Assembly: GCF_002943525.1 (NCBI RefSeq)
Contig: NZ_CP025394.1
Coordinates: 6,076,001 to 6,140,000 of the forward strand
Source of the DNA: Kitasatospora sp. MMS16-BH015
GTDB taxonomy: Bacteria; Actinomycetota; Actinomycetes; Streptomycetales; Streptomycetaceae
DNA length: 64,000 bases
Direction: 5' to 3'
Of the stretch, positions 1-12,990 are shown one piece after another. Each line of letters starts with the position of its first letter. Positions within the stretch are counted from its first letter, which is position 1. Under the pieces are notes generated by a model. That model saw only the letters and a list, made by a program, of their open reading frames with translations. It had not been told where the DNA came from and made no database searches. Both the position numbers and the translations under genes were made by a program.

Positions 1-4371
<4,371 letters not shown>

Positions 4372-4395
4372 GGGCTTCGGCCCGGGGGCGCGGAC

Positions 4396-4435
4396 GGCGC
4401 GGGAGAGGGAGGTAGTGCGCGCGCTCTCCCGCGCC
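4396..4435 (+). terminator. Hairpin downstream of osaA-like gene
   Basis: A perfect 12-bp inverted repeat, GGCGCGGGAGAG (4396-4407) and CTCTCCCGCGCC (4424-4435), lies 25 nt after the kinase stop codon. There is no U tract, as is common for streptomycete terminators. Confidence 0.5.
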
Positions 4436-4619
4436 CCCTGTGGTCGGCCGGTCCTGGTAAGGTCACCCATTGTCGCTGGCTGTGAGCAGAAGGTGACCCG
4501 GTGTCCGGGTTCGCGCATCGCGACACGGCGGGGGAGGGGGTGCGGCTAGCATGACCGGGGCAGTGATGGGTGGTGCGCGAGTGCCGTCCCTCGGAAGACA
4601 ACCGGCAGGAGGGCGGGTC

Positions 4620-5240
4620 GTGGTGCAGAAAGCGAAGATCCTCCTGGTGGACGACCGCCCGGAGAACCTGCTGGCGCTGGAGGCGATCCTCTCGGCGCTG
4701 GACCAGACGTTGGTGCGGGCCGCCTCCGGCGAGGAGGCGCTCAAGGCCCTCCTCACCGACGACTTCGCGGTGATCCTGCTCGACGTGCAGATGCCGGGCA
4801 TGGACGGCTTCGAGACCGCCTCCCACATCAAGCGCCGCGAGCGCACCCGGGACATCCCGATCATCTTCCTGACCGCGATCAACCACGGGCCGCACCACAC
4901 CTTCCGCGGCTACGCGGCGGGCGCCGTCGACTACATCTCCAAGCCGTTCGACCCGTGGGTGCTCCGCGCCAAGGTCTCGGTCTTCGTCGACCTCTACATG
5001 AAGAACTGCCAGCTGAAGGAGCAGGCGGCCCTGCTCCGCCTCCAGATCGAGGCCGGCGAACAGCTCGGCGGCGGCCTGCTCGGCGAACTCTCCGCCCGCC
5101 TCGCGGCGGTCGAGGAGCAGGCGGAGGCCCTCACCAAGCAGCTCGACGACACGCCGGACGCCGCCCTGGCCGCCACGGTGGCCCACCTGGAGCGGCGCCT
5201 GACGGCCCTTCGGCAGGCTTTGGAAGCTCTCAAGCCATAG
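4620..5240 (+). CDS. osaB: OsaB-like response regulator without DNA-binding domain
   Basis: A 206-residue protein. The N-terminal receiver (about 5-120) has the acidic pair in LLVDDRPEN, the phospho-acceptor Asp55 in VILLDVQMPGMDG and a C-terminal Lys in ISKPFDP. The rest (about 125-206) is a helical, coiled-coil-like segment with no DNA-binding fold, as in OsaB (SCO5749). It is the probable phosphotransfer partner of the hybrid kinase upstream. The start chosen is the GTG at 4620, 6 nt after AGGAGGG; the upstream in-frame ATG at 4551 lacks a ribosome binding site. The 248-bp gap to the kinase gene suggests its own promoter. A copy of the dispersed inverted-repeat element begins 10 nt after the stop. 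Confidence 0.85.
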   Translation: MVQKAKILLVDDRPENLLALEAILSALDQTLVRAASGEEALKALLTDDFAVILLDVQMPGMDGFETASHIKRRERTRDIPIIFLTAINHGPHHTFRGYAAGAVDYISKPFDPWVLRAKVSVFVDLYMKNCQLKEQAALLRLQIEAGEQLGGGLLGELSARLAAVEEQAEALTKQLDDTPDAALAATVAHLERRLTALRQALEALKP

Positions 5241-5249
5241 AGCAACCAT

Positions 5250-5411
5250 CAGGGGCGCGGGGAACTGCGCGAGGTCGGAAGAAGCCTCCGTGCCATCTCG
5301 CGTCAGCAGCCAGTTGCACCGTCAACGGATAGTGCAGCCAGGGCATCTGCGTAAGACGGCAGCAGAGTGCAGGGCTGGCCGCGCCGTTCCCCGCGCCCCT
5401 GACGGTGCAAC
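5250..5411 (+). repeat. Dispersed nested inverted-repeat element, copy 1
   Basis: Left arm AGGGGCGCGGGGAAC starts at 5251 and its inverted copy ends at 5400, followed by GACGGTGCAAC. An internal TTGCACCGTC...GATAGTGCA segment lies at about 5314-5337. The left arm continues as TGCGCGAGG and lies directly after the osaB stop, in the sense of its mRNA. Members of the same family occur at 12.9, 25.2, 35.5, 39.3 and 52.7 kb. Confidence 0.9.
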
Positions 5412-5423
5412 TCAGGGCAGGAG

Positions 5424-5455
5424 CGCAGAGTGGGCCGCGCCCCTGGGTAGTGCAA
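5424..5455 (+). repeat. Truncated remnant of the dispersed element
   Basis: This short tract repeats the right-hand end of copy 1 (GCAGAGT, GGGCCGCG, CCCCTGGGTAGTGCAAC) with an internal deletion of the CCGTTCCCCGCG part. It lies directly next to copy 1 and upstream of ftsK, as if a partial duplication or a decayed second insertion. Confidence 0.7.
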
Positions 5456-5469
5456 CGGTGCCTCGCGGG

Positions 5470-5475
5470 TAGGCT
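5470..5475 (+). promoter_or_regulatory. Candidate -10 (TAGGCT) of ftsK
   Basis: TAGGCT ends 8 nt before the ftsK ATG and no clear ribosome binding site intervenes, so a leaderless or nearly leaderless transcript is plausible. No convincing -35 is visible. Confidence 0.35.
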
Positions 5476-5483
5476 GCTGACTC

Positions 5484-8135
5484 ATGGCCACACGTTCGCC
5501 CGGGCCGGCCAAGAAGGCCCCCGCTGCCAAGAAGACGGCTGCGCCGGCCAAGAGGGCTCCGGCGAAGAAGGCCGTACCTGCCAAGCGGGCGCCCGCCAAG
5601 AAGGCCGCTGCGCGGCCGCCTGCGGCTCCGCCGGCGCCGGCGCGGCAGCCGGTGCTGTACCGGGCCGTGAAGGCCGTCTGGTTGGGCTTGGCGCACAGCG
5701 TGGGGGCGCTGTTCCGGGGGTTCGGGGACGGCGCGCGGAACCTGCATCCGGACCACCGGAAGGATGGCGTCGCGCTGGTGCTGCTGGCTCTCGGGCTGGT
5801 GACGGCGGCCGGGACGTGGTTCGCGCCGCAGGGGTGGCTCGGGGAGGGGGCGACCAATGTGGTGTCGGGGCTGTTCGGGCGCCTCGACGTGCTGGTGCCG
5901 TTCCTGCTGGTCGGGCTGGCCGTGCGGTTGATGCGGCATCCGGAGCTGCCGGAGGCCAACGGGCGGATAGCGGTGGGGCTGACGGCGCTGCTGCTGGGCG
6001 TGCTGGGGCTGGTGCACATCGGCTGCGGCGCGCCCGTGATGTCGAGCGGGGCGACCCGGATAAGGGCGGCCGGCGGGATCCTGGGCTGGGCCGCGTCGAC
6101 GCCGATGATGGCGGCGGCCGGGCCGCCGCTCGCGGTGCCGCTGCTGCTGCTGGTCACCTTCTTCGGGCTGCTGGTGGTCACCGCCACGCCGGTGAACCGG
6201 ATCCCGGAGCGCCTGCGCCTGCTCGGCGAGCGCCTGGGCGTGGTGGAGCCCGCGTACGTGGAGCCCGACTACGAGGCCGAGCGCGAGTACTCGACCGCCC
6301 CGCCGGAGGACGCCGACCCCTCGGCGCTGCCGCACACGGTGGAGGGCGGCCCGGAGGACGAGGTGGCGGCCCGCCGCAAGCGCCGCCGCAGGAAGGCGGA
6401 GGACGCGGAGGAGCTGCCCGCCGCCGTCCCGGACATGTTCGTGAAGTCGACCGACCCGTACCAGACCAGGGACATCGCGGCCGGGGTCGCGGCCGATCTG
6501 GACGGGGCGCTGCTCTACGGCGTGCCGGCCTCCCCGGCGGTGGCCAGCATGATGCACCAGGTGCAGGACCTGACGGCCGCTCCGGAGGAGCCGGCCGTGC
6601 CGGGGGCCCGCAGCGGTGCGCCCGAGCACTCGCCGGCCCCGCAGCGGATGGAGCAGCTCCAGCTCTCCGAGGGCATCACCTACGCCCTGCCCCCGCTGGA
6701 CCTGCTGGAGCGCGGCGGGCCGGGCAAGGCCCGCAGCGCGGCCAACGACGAGGTGGTGGCGCAGCTCAGTGGCGTCTTCACGGAGTTCAAGGTGGACGCC
6801 CGGGTGACCGGCTTCACCCGCGGCCCGACGGTCACCCGGTACGAGGTGGAGCTCGGCCCGGCGGTCAAGGTCGAGCGGATCACCGCGCTGGGCAAGAACA
6901 TCGCCTACGCGGTGGCCAGCCCGGACGTGCGGATCATCAGCCCGATCCCGGGCAAGTCCGCGGTGGGCGTGGAGATCCCGAACAAGGACCGGGAGATGGT
7001 CAACCTCGGCGACCTGCTGCGCTCGCGCACGGCCGCCGAGGACCAGCACCCGATGCTGGTGGGGATGGGCAAGGACGTCGAGGGCCACACCGTGATGGCC
7101 AACCTGGCGAAGATGCCGCACATCCTGGTGGCCGGCGCCACCGGCGCGGGCAAGTCCTCCTGCATCAACTGCCTGATCACCTCGATCCTGGCCCGGGCCA
7201 CCCCGGACGAGGTGCGGATGGTGCTGGTCGACCCGAAGCGGGTGGAGCTGACGGCGTACGAGGGCATCCCGCACCTGATCACGCCGATCATCACCAACCC
7301 GAAGAAGGCCGCCGAGGCGCTGCAGTGGGTGGTCCGCGAGATGGACCTGCGCTACGACGACCTGGCCGCCTTCGGCTTCCGGCACGTGGACGACTTCAAC
7401 GCGGCGGTGAAGGCCGGCAAGGTCACCCCGCCGCTGGGCAGCGAGCGGGAGCTCAAGCCGTACCCGTACCTGCTGGTGATCGTCGACGAGCTGGCCGACC
7501 TGATGATGGTCGCGCCCCGGGACGTCGAGGACTCGGTGGTGCGCATCACCCAGCTGGCGCGTGCCGCCGGCATCCACCTGGTGCTCGCCACCCAGCGGCC
7601 CTCGGTGGACGTGGTGACCGGTCTGATCAAGGCCAACGTGCCCTCCCGGCTGGCCTTCGCCACCTCGGCGATGGCCGACTCCCGGGTCATCCTGGACCAG
7701 CCGGGCGCCGAGAAGCTGATCGGCAAGGGCGACGCGCTCTTCCTGCCGATGGGCGCGGGCAAGCCGGTCCGGATGCAGGGCGCTTTCGTCACCGAGGCGG
7801 AGATCGCCAAGATCGTCCAGCACTGCAAGGACCAGCTGAGCGCCCGCTACCGGGAGGACGTGACGGTCGGCGGCGGGCCGAAGAAGGAGATCGACGAGGA
7901 GATCGGCGACGACCTCGACCTGCTGATCCAGGCCGCGGAGCTGGTGGTCTCCACCCAGTTCGGCTCGACCTCGATGCTCCAGCGCAAGCTCCGGGTCGGC
8001 TTCGCCAAGGCGGGCCGGCTGATGGACCTGATGGAGTCCCGGGGCATCGTGGGGCCCAGCGAGGGCTCCAAGGCGCGGGACGTGCTGGTCACCCCGGAGG
8101 AGCTCGACGGGGTGCTGCTGACGCTGCGGGGGTGA
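5484..8135 (+). CDS. ftsK: DNA translocase FtsK/SpoIIIE
   Basis: An 883-residue septal motor that clears chromosomal DNA from closing septa. Residues about 8-50 are a Lys/Ala/Pro-rich tail (AKKAPA, AKRAPA repeats). About four hydrophobic segments between 90 and 225 form the membrane domain. A variable linker leads to the motor: Walker A GATGAGKS at 551-558, then a Walker B-type VIVDELADLM. The C-terminal gamma domain (winged helix, VVSTQFGSTSMLQRKLRVGF) reads FtsK-orienting sequences. The ATG is chosen because the protein aligns from there and a -10-like TAGGCT sits just upstream. It is followed at 198 bp by the rodZ-like gene, the usual neighbour. The basic tail resembles DNA-binding tails of other streptomycete proteins. 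Confidence 0.95.
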   Translation: MATRSPGPAKKAPAAKKTAAPAKRAPAKKAVPAKRAPAKKAAARPPAAPPAPARQPVLYRAVKAVWLGLAHSVGALFRGFGDGARNLHPDHRKDGVALVLLALGLVTAAGTWFAPQGWLGEGATNVVSGLFGRLDVLVPFLLVGLAVRLMRHPELPEANGRIAVGLTALLLGVLGLVHIGCGAPVMSSGATRIRAAGGILGWAASTPMMAAAGPPLAVPLLLLVTFFGLLVVTATPVNRIPERLRLLGERLGVVEPAYVEPDYEAEREYSTAPPEDADPSALPHTVEGGPEDEVAARRKRRRRKAEDAEELPAAVPDMFVKSTDPYQTRDIAAGVAADLDGALLYGVPASPAVASMMHQVQDLTAAPEEPAVPGARSGAPEHSPAPQRMEQLQLSEGITYALPPLDLLERGGPGKARSAANDEVVAQLSGVFTEFKVDARVTGFTRGPTVTRYEVELGPAVKVERITALGKNIAYAVASPDVRIISPIPGKSAVGVEIPNKDREMVNLGDLLRSRTAAEDQHPMLVGMGKDVEGHTVMANLAKMPHILVAGATGAGKSSCINCLITSILARATPDEVRMVLVDPKRVELTAYEGIPHLITPIITNPKKAAEALQWVVREMDLRYDDLAAFGFRHVDDFNAAVKAGKVTPPLGSERELKPYPYLLVIVDELADLMMVAPRDVEDSVVRITQLARAAGIHLVLATQRPSVDVVTGLIKANVPSRLAFATSAMADSRVILDQPGAEKLIGKGDALFLPMGAGKPVRMQGAFVTEAEIAKIVQHCKDQLSARYREDVTVGGGPKKEIDEEIGDDLDLLIQAAELVVSTQFGSTSMLQRKLRVGFAKAGRLMDLMESRGIVGPSEGSKARDVLVTPEELDGVLLTLRG

Positions 8136-8262
8136 CCGCCGCCGCTCTCGGTCGTTCGGAGCAGGGGAGGCACGGGCCGGGCTCGTGGCTCCTCGGCGGG
8201 GCAGGGCCTGAACACGCGTCAGCGAACTGGCTCGAACCGGTGCCCGTTCGGGCCCGCTCCGC

Positions 8263-8293
8263 TTGAGAAAGCCCCGGCCCCCGCCCCTAGACT
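8263..8293 (+). promoter_or_regulatory. Candidate promoter of rodZ-like gene
   Basis: TTGAGA (8263-8268) and TAGACT (8288-8293), with a 19-bp spacer, lie about 40 bp upstream of the chosen GTG start. This fits a housekeeping sigma factor, though the spacer is long. Confidence 0.45.
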
Positions 8294-8333
8294 GTCTTCT
8301 CAGCAGGTGGCCAACGCTCGAAAGGCGCGCCCA

Positions 8334-9206
8334 GTGACCATCGGCAAGTCCCCCCACCGAGACAACCGCCGATCCCTCGCCCCCGCCGAGGGTGCCGTAC
8401 CCGAGCCCGTCCGTGCCCCGGCCACCGAGGCCGCGAGCATCGGCTCCGTCCTGTCCGCCGCCCGGCTGCGCGCCGGGCTGACGGTGGACCAGGTCAGCAC
8501 CGACACCCGCGTCCGGGTGCCGATCGTGCACGCGATCGAGGAGGACGACTTCGGCCGCTGCGGCGGCGACTTCTACGCCCGCGGCCACATCCGGGCGATC
8601 GCCCGGAAGGTCGGGGTGGACGGGGAGGCGCTGGTCGCCCAGTACGACGCCGCGCACGGCGGCGCCCCGGTCACCCAGCCCCGCGGCCAGCTGCTCGACA
8701 CCGGCCCGATCAAGATCACCGATCACCGGCGGCCGAACTGGACCACCGCCATGGTGCTGGCGATCGTCGCCGTGGTCGGCCTGATCGGCTTCAACCTCGT
8801 CTCCGGCGGCCCGAGCCGCTCCACCTCGGCCGGTGCCGCCAGTGCCCCGCTGCCCAGCGCCAGCGCGGCCCCGGCCACGGTGACCCCCTCCGCCCAGCCG
8901 CCCGCCCCGGCGCCCAGCATCGCGGCGATCGCGGCGGCCCCGGCCGACAAGGTCACCGTCAAGCTGGTCGCCGAGAAGGACACCAGCTGGGTCTCGGCCC
9001 TGGACGGCGCCGGCAAGTCGCTCTTCCAGAACAACCTGGACCAGGGCAAGGACCAGACCTTCACGGACCCGAAGCAGATCAAGCTGGTGATCGGGAACGC
9101 CGGGGCCGTGCACGTGTACGTCAACGGCAAGGACCTCGGTGCGGCGGGCGAGGACGGCCAGGTGGTGCACCTCACGTACACCCCGGGAGACCCGCAGGCA
9201 GGCTGA
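8334..9206 (+). CDS. RodZ-like helix-turn-helix membrane protein
   Basis: A 290-residue protein. The N-terminal cytoplasmic helix-turn-helix of the HTH_25 type (SIGSVLSAARLRAGLTVDQVS and onward, about 40-105) is followed by one membrane segment (TAMVLAIVAVVGLIGFNLV, about 138-156). A Ser/Ala/Pro linker and a C-terminal DUF4115-like beta domain (about 205-285) come last. This is the RodZ layout; RodZ links MreB-type cytoskeleton to the wall machinery. In S. coelicolor the corresponding gene also sits between ftsK and rimO. The GTG at 8334 (MTIGKSP) is preferred over the GTG at 8307, because it leaves a leader after the candidate promoter and a GAAAGG box. The helix-turn-helix is probably a protein-binding rather than DNA-binding fold, as in RodZ. 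Confidence 0.8.
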   Translation: MTIGKSPHRDNRRSLAPAEGAVPEPVRAPATEAASIGSVLSAARLRAGLTVDQVSTDTRVRVPIVHAIEEDDFGRCGGDFYARGHIRAIARKVGVDGEALVAQYDAAHGGAPVTQPRGQLLDTGPIKITDHRRPNWTTAMVLAIVAVVGLIGFNLVSGGPSRSTSAGAASAPLPSASAAPATVTPSAQPPAPAPSIAAIAAAPADKVTVKLVAEKDTSWVSALDGAGKSLFQNNLDQGKDQTFTDPKQIKLVIGNAGAVHVYVNGKDLGAAGEDGQVVHLTYTPGDPQAG

Positions 9207-9277
9207 TCGGAGCCCGGCGCGGCCGGGCGGATCGAGGCGCGCGGCCTCCGGGGCGAACGGCACCGGGGGCCGCGCGT

Positions 9278-9283
9278 TAATCT
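9278..9283 (+). promoter_or_regulatory. Candidate -10 (TAATCT) for leaderless rimO
   Basis: TAATCT ends 7 nt before the rimO ATG and there is no ribosome binding site between, so transcription would start at or next to the A of the start codon. Confidence 0.5.
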
Positions 9284-9290
9284 TGGCGTT

Positions 9291-10817
9291 ATGCCTGAAC
9301 GCCGTACAGTCGCCCTTGTCACGCTCGGATGCGCCCGCAACGAGGTGGACTCCGAGGAACTCGCCGGGCGTCTGGAGGCCGACGGCTGGCAGCTCGTCGA
9401 TGACGCCGCCGACGCCGACGTCGCCGTCGTCAACACCTGCGGCTTCGTCGAGGCCGCCAAGAAGGACTCCGTGGACGCCCTCCTGGAGGCCAACGACCTG
9501 AAGGGTCACGGCCGCACCCAGGCCGTCGTCGCGGTCGGCTGCATGGCCGAGCGCTACGGCAAGGAGCTCCAGGACGCCCTGCCCGAGGCCGACGCGGTGC
9601 TCGGCTTCGACGACTACGCCGACATCGCCGGCCGCCTCCAGACCATCCTGGCCGGCGGCCACGTGGAGGCGCACACCCCGCGCGACCGCCGCAAGCTGCT
9701 GCCGCTCACCCCGGTCGAGCGCCAGGCCGCCGCCGCAGAGGTGGCCCTGCCCGGCCACGGCGCCCCGGAAGACCTGCCCGAGGGCGTCGCCCCCGCCTCC
9801 GGCCCGCGCACCCTGCGCAAGCGCCTGGACGACAGCCCGGTCGCCTCGATCAAGCTCGCCTCCGGCTGCGACCGCCGCTGCTCCTTCTGCGCCATCCCCG
9901 CCTTCCGCGGCTCCTTCATCTCCCGCCGCCCCTCCGACGTGCTCCAGGAAGCCCAGTGGCTGGCCGGGCAGGGCGTCCGCGAGGTGGTGCTGGTCAGCGA
10001 GAACAACACCTCCTACGGCAAGGACCTGGGCGACATCCGCCTGCTCGAGACCCTGCTGAGCGAGATCGCGGCCGTCGAGGGCATCGAGCGGGTCCGGGTC
10101 AGCTACCTGCAGCCCGCCGAGATGCGCCCCGGCCTGATCGACGTGATGACCGGCACCCCCGGCGTGGTCCCGTACTTCGACCTCTCCTTCCAGCACTCGG
10201 CCCCGGCCGTGCTGCGGAAGATGCGCCGCTTCGGCAACACCGAGCAGTTCCTCCAGCTGCTCGGCACGATCCGCGGCAAGGCCCCGGAGGCCGGCGCCCG
10301 GTCCAACTTCATCGTCGGCTTCCCCGGCGAGACCGAGGAGGACTTCGCCGAGCTGGAACGGTTCATCACCGAGGCCGGCCTGGACGCGATCGGCGTCTTC
10401 GGGTACTCCGACGAGGACGGCACCGAGGCCGCCACCTTCGACGGCAAGCTGCCGCAGGACGTGGTGGACGAGCGGGTCACCAAGCTCTCCCGCCTCGCCG
10501 AGGAGCTCACCGCCCAGCGGGCCGAGCAGCGGGTCGGCAGCGAGGTCACCGTGCTGGTCGAGTCGGTGGAGGACGGCGTGGTCGAGGGCCGCTCCGCCCA
10601 CCAGGCGCCCGAGACCGACGGCCTGACCACCCTGCTGGGCGTCGAGGAGCCGGTGATCGGCCGGTACTACCGCGCCCGGGTGGTGGGCACCGAGGGCGTC
10701 GACCTGGTCGCCGAGCTGATCGGCGCCCCCGAGGACGCCTACGCCCCGGCCGCCGCTGCCGCGGCGCGGACCTCCCCGGAGCAGACCTCCTCGGAGCAGG
10801 CCGGGAGCGGGGAATGA
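9291..10817 (+). CDS. rimO: Ribosomal protein S12 methylthiotransferase RimO
   Basis: A 508-residue radical-SAM enzyme that methylthiolates a conserved Asp of ribosomal protein S12. An N-terminal UPF0004 domain (VTLGCARNEVDSEEL, NTCGFVE, VGCMAERYG) supplies one Fe-S cluster. The radical-SAM domain has the CxxxCxxC triplet at Cys193, Cys197 and Cys200 (SGCDRRCSFCAIPAFRG). A TRAM domain follows at about 420-480. SRRPSDVLQEAQWLA and the S12-type family features separate it from MiaB, which is also encoded in this window (at 33910). It overlaps pgsA by an ATGA junction, so translational coupling is likely. Confidence 0.93.
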   Translation: MPERRTVALVTLGCARNEVDSEELAGRLEADGWQLVDDAADADVAVVNTCGFVEAAKKDSVDALLEANDLKGHGRTQAVVAVGCMAERYGKELQDALPEADAVLGFDDYADIAGRLQTILAGGHVEAHTPRDRRKLLPLTPVERQAAAAEVALPGHGAPEDLPEGVAPASGPRTLRKRLDDSPVASIKLASGCDRRCSFCAIPAFRGSFISRRPSDVLQEAQWLAGQGVREVVLVSENNTSYGKDLGDIRLLETLLSEIAAVEGIERVRVSYLQPAEMRPGLIDVMTGTPGVVPYFDLSFQHSAPAVLRKMRRFGNTEQFLQLLGTIRGKAPEAGARSNFIVGFPGETEEDFAELERFITEAGLDAIGVFGYSDEDGTEAATFDGKLPQDVVDERVTKLSRLAEELTAQRAEQRVGSEVTVLVESVEDGVVEGRSAHQAPETDGLTTLLGVEEPVIGRYYRARVVGTEGVDLVAELIGAPEDAYAPAAAAAARTSPEQTSSEQAGSGE

Positions 10818-11452
10818 CCAAGGGGCCTGGCGCCCCCGCAGCCGCGCGCCCCGGCAGACCCGGGGCCGCGGTGCCCCCGGAGCCGGGGCTGTGGAACATC
10901 GCCAACCTGCTGACGATGCTCCGGCTGCTCCTCGTACCGGTCTTCGTCCTGCTGCTCTTCGCGGCCGGCGGACACGACCCCAAGTGGCGTTCGGTGGCCT
11001 GGGCCGCCTTCGCCGTCGCGATGATCACCGACCTGTTCGACGGCGAGCTGGCCCGTCGGATGGGTCTGGTCACCGACTTCGGCAAGATCGCCGACCCGAT
11101 CGCCGACAAGGCGATCATGGGCGCGGCGCTGATCGGCCTCTCCGTCCTCGGCGACCTGCCCTGGTGGGTCACCGTGGTCATCCTGGCCCGTGAGCTCGGC
11201 ATCACCCTGCTGCGCTTCTGGGTCATCCGTTTCGGTGTCATCCCGGCCAGCCGGGGCGGCAAGCTGAAGACGCTCACCCAGGGCATCGCGGTCGGCATGT
11301 ACGTCCTGGCGCTGACCGGCTGGCTCGCCACCGGGCGGGCCGTCCTGATGGGTCTCGCGGTGCTGCTGACCGTCGGCACCGGTCTCGACTACGTGGGCCA
11401 GGCCCTCCGGCTGCGCCGGGAGGGGCTGGCGAAGGCTCGGGAGGGCCGATGA
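10814..11452 (+). CDS. pgsA: CDP-diacylglycerol--glycerol-3-phosphate 3-phosphatidyltransferase-like enzyme
   Basis: A 212-residue integral membrane enzyme. It carries the full CDP-alcohol phosphotransferase signature DxxDGxxARxxxxxxxxGxxxDxxxD, visible as DLFDGELARR...GKIADPIAD (about 73-98), with several hydrophobic helices. The family makes phosphatidylglycerol phosphate or related lipids from CDP-diacylglycerol. The ATG overlaps the rimO stop (ATGA) and its own stop overlaps the cinA start. The first 30 residues are a Pro/Ala/Gly-rich extension. In actinobacteria this copy is usually linked to ftsK and clgR, as here. Which alcohol it uses (glycerol phosphate, inositol phosphate or other) is not settled by the sequence. 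Confidence 0.88.
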   Translation: MTKGPGAPAAARPGRPGAAVPPEPGLWNIANLLTMLRLLLVPVFVLLLFAAGGHDPKWRSVAWAAFAVAMITDLFDGELARRMGLVTDFGKIADPIADKAIMGAALIGLSVLGDLPWWVTVVILARELGITLLRFWVIRFGVIPASRGGKLKTLTQGIAVGMYVLALTGWLATGRAVLMGLAVLLTVGTGLDYVGQALRLRREGLAKAREGR

Positions 11453-11961
11453 GCGCTACGCCTGCCGCGCGGGTGCTGGAGCTGTTGAAGGAGCGGGGGG
11501 CGACGCTGGCCGTCGCCGAATCGCTCACCGGCGGTCTGCTGGCCGCCACCCTGGTGGACGTGCCGGGCGCCTCGGCTGCCTTCCGGGGGTCCGTCACCGC
11601 CTACGCCACCGAGCTCAAGGCCTCGGTGCTGGGCGTGGACGAGGGCCTGCTGGCCGTCCGCGGCGCCGTCGACCCGGTGGTGGCCCGTCAGATGGCCGCC
11701 GGCGTCCGGCGGTTGCTCGGCGCCACCTACGGCCTGGCCACCACCGGAGTGGCCGGCCCCGACCCGCAGGACGGCCAACCCGTCGGCACCGTCCACCTCG
11801 CGCTGGCCGGTCCGGACGGCAGCCTGGCGCTCACCCCCGAACTCGGCGCCGCCGTGGTGTCCGAGGGGCGTGCGAGCATCAGGGAGGCGGCAGTGGCCAG
11901 AGTGCTGGAGCTGCTGCTCGCCGAGCTCACCCGCGAGCCCGTCGGCCCGCCCGCGACCTGA
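11449..11961 (+). CDS. cinA: CinA C-terminal family amidohydrolase (PncC-type)
   Basis: A 170-residue protein consisting only of the CinA C-terminal domain: AVAESLTGGLLAATLVDVPGAS, then ATTGVAGPDPQDG and GTVHLALAG. The stand-alone domain deamidates nicotinamide mononucleotide in the pyridine nucleotide salvage cycle (PncC). The N-terminal COG1058 half of full-length CinA is absent, as in most streptomycetes. The ATG overlaps the pgsA stop by ATGA, completing a tightly coupled rimO-pgsA-cinA operon upstream of clgR. Confidence 0.85.
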   Translation: MSATPAARVLELLKERGATLAVAESLTGGLLAATLVDVPGASAAFRGSVTAYATELKASVLGVDEGLLAVRGAVDPVVARQMAAGVRRLLGATYGLATTGVAGPDPQDGQPVGTVHLALAGPDGSLALTPELGAAVVSEGRASIREAAVARVLELLLAELTREPVGPPAT

Positions 11962-12342
11962 CGGAGTCGTTGCCCGCAGGGTCGGGGCGGGAACAGGCGG
12001 GCGGACACCGCGCGGTGCCCGCGCGCCGGGTGGGCGCCCCTAGCGCCTCCGGTGACTCTGTGTGGGGTCAGTGCAGCTTTTCCCACGGAGTTTTCCTGAA
12101 TTGGAGCTGAACTGACTGCGTTGGCCGGAGGATGGTGTTACACCCGAGGGTCCACGTGGGCAGAAACCTGGTGGACTGGGGCGGTCGGACGGGTCCGGCG
12201 GGTCCGGCGGGGAACTGAAGAAGGGGAGGGAGCCGCATTGCAGCCCAGAGTGAACACGACCATGGTCCCCGCACGTGACGCGGACAAGGCGGTACGGTGG
12301 GGGCGTGACATCTCGATCCGCAGTCCGAGGAGGGAGGCACCG
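11962..12342. other. 381-bp intergenic region upstream of clgR
   Basis: No convincing gene is seen. It holds small palindromes (GGTGTTACACC at 12134-12144 and CCACGTGG at about 12152) and a locally AT-richer patch around 12075-12105. The clgR frame stays open back to 12121 without a suitable start. No clear ClgR operator (GTTCGC-N5-GCG type) was found. Confidence 0.5.
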
Positions 12343-12711
12343 ATGATCCTGCTTCGTCGCCTACTGGGCGATGTACTGCGTCGGCAGCGCCAGCGCCAGG
12401 GCCGCACACTCCGCGAGGTGTCGGCGGCGGCCAGGGTTTCGCTCGGCTACCTCTCCGAGGTCGAGCGGGGGCAGAAGGAGGCTTCCTCCGAGCTGCTCTC
12501 CGCCATCTGTGACGCACTCGATGTCCGGATGTCCGAAGTGATGCGCGAGGTCAGCGACGAACTGTCGCTCGCCGAACTTGCGGCGATGGCCACCCTCTCC
12601 GAGGGTGATCTTCTGAGGCCGGTACTCGAACCGGTCCCGCTGCCCGCGCCCGGTGTCGACCGGATGAGCACCATCTCGTCCAAGACCGCCGTCGACGTGG
12701 TGGCGGCCTGA
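12343..12711 (+). CDS. clgR: ClgR, transcriptional activator of clp protease genes
   Basis: A 122-residue DNA-binding protein. A Cro/CI-type helix-turn-helix occupies about residues 8-65 (VLRRQRQRQGRTLREVS, VSLGYLSEVERGQKEAS). A Glu-rich middle and the C-terminus DVVAA follow; in Streptomyces and Corynebacterium a hydrophobic C-terminal tail of this type makes ClgR a substrate of the Clp protease it activates. The ATG at 12343 follows a GAGGAGGGAGG ribosome binding site. An upstream extension to 12121 is rejected. Linkage to ftsK, pgsA and cinA is the actinobacterial clgR context. Confidence 0.92.
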   Translation: MILLRRLLGDVLRRQRQRQGRTLREVSAAARVSLGYLSEVERGQKEASSELLSAICDALDVRMSEVMREVSDELSLAELAAMATLSEGDLLRPVLEPVPLPAPGVDRMSTISSKTAVDVVAA

Positions 12712-12774
12712 CGGCACTCCGCGCTCCCGAGGCGGTGGCCCACAGGCTGACGCTCGGGGGTTCTGGAGGCCATC

Positions 12775-12990
12775 GTGAAGATCACTGCTTGGGGCATGGC
12801 ACTGGCCGCCCTCTGCGGCACGCTGCTGATCGTCGGCGGCGAGCTGCGGAGTGGCGGCTTTGGCCTGCTTGCGGCGGGGTGGGGCTTGGGACTCGTCCCG
12901 ATTCATTCTTCTGCACGGTCAGTTGCACCCTCCAGGGGCGCGGGGAACGGCGCGGCCGGCCCGGCACCTGGCGGTACGAGTACTGAGTGA
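12775..12990 (+). CDS. Small membrane protein with a repeat-derived C-terminal tail
   Basis: A 71-residue open reading frame with GTG start and TGGAGG 6 nt upstream. Residues about 5-43 are hydrophobic with one or two membrane segments (MALAALCGTLLIVGGEL, FGLLAAGWGLGLVPI). The last 20 or so residues (RGAGNGAAGPAPGG) are translated from the left end of the dispersed repeat element. The original gene was therefore probably altered or cut at its 3' end by arrival of the element. No function is recognised; it may be a real small gene or a decayed one. Confidence 0.5.
   Translation: MKITAWGMALAALCGTLLIVGGELRSGGFGLLAAGWGLGLVPIHSSARSVAPSRGAGNGAAGPAPGGTSTE

Noticed and set aside
12121..12342. 74-codon upstream extension of the clgR frame
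   Set aside because: No ribosome binding site; ClgR orthologues begin with MILLRRLLGDVLRRQ at 12343, which has a strong GAGGAGGGAGG.
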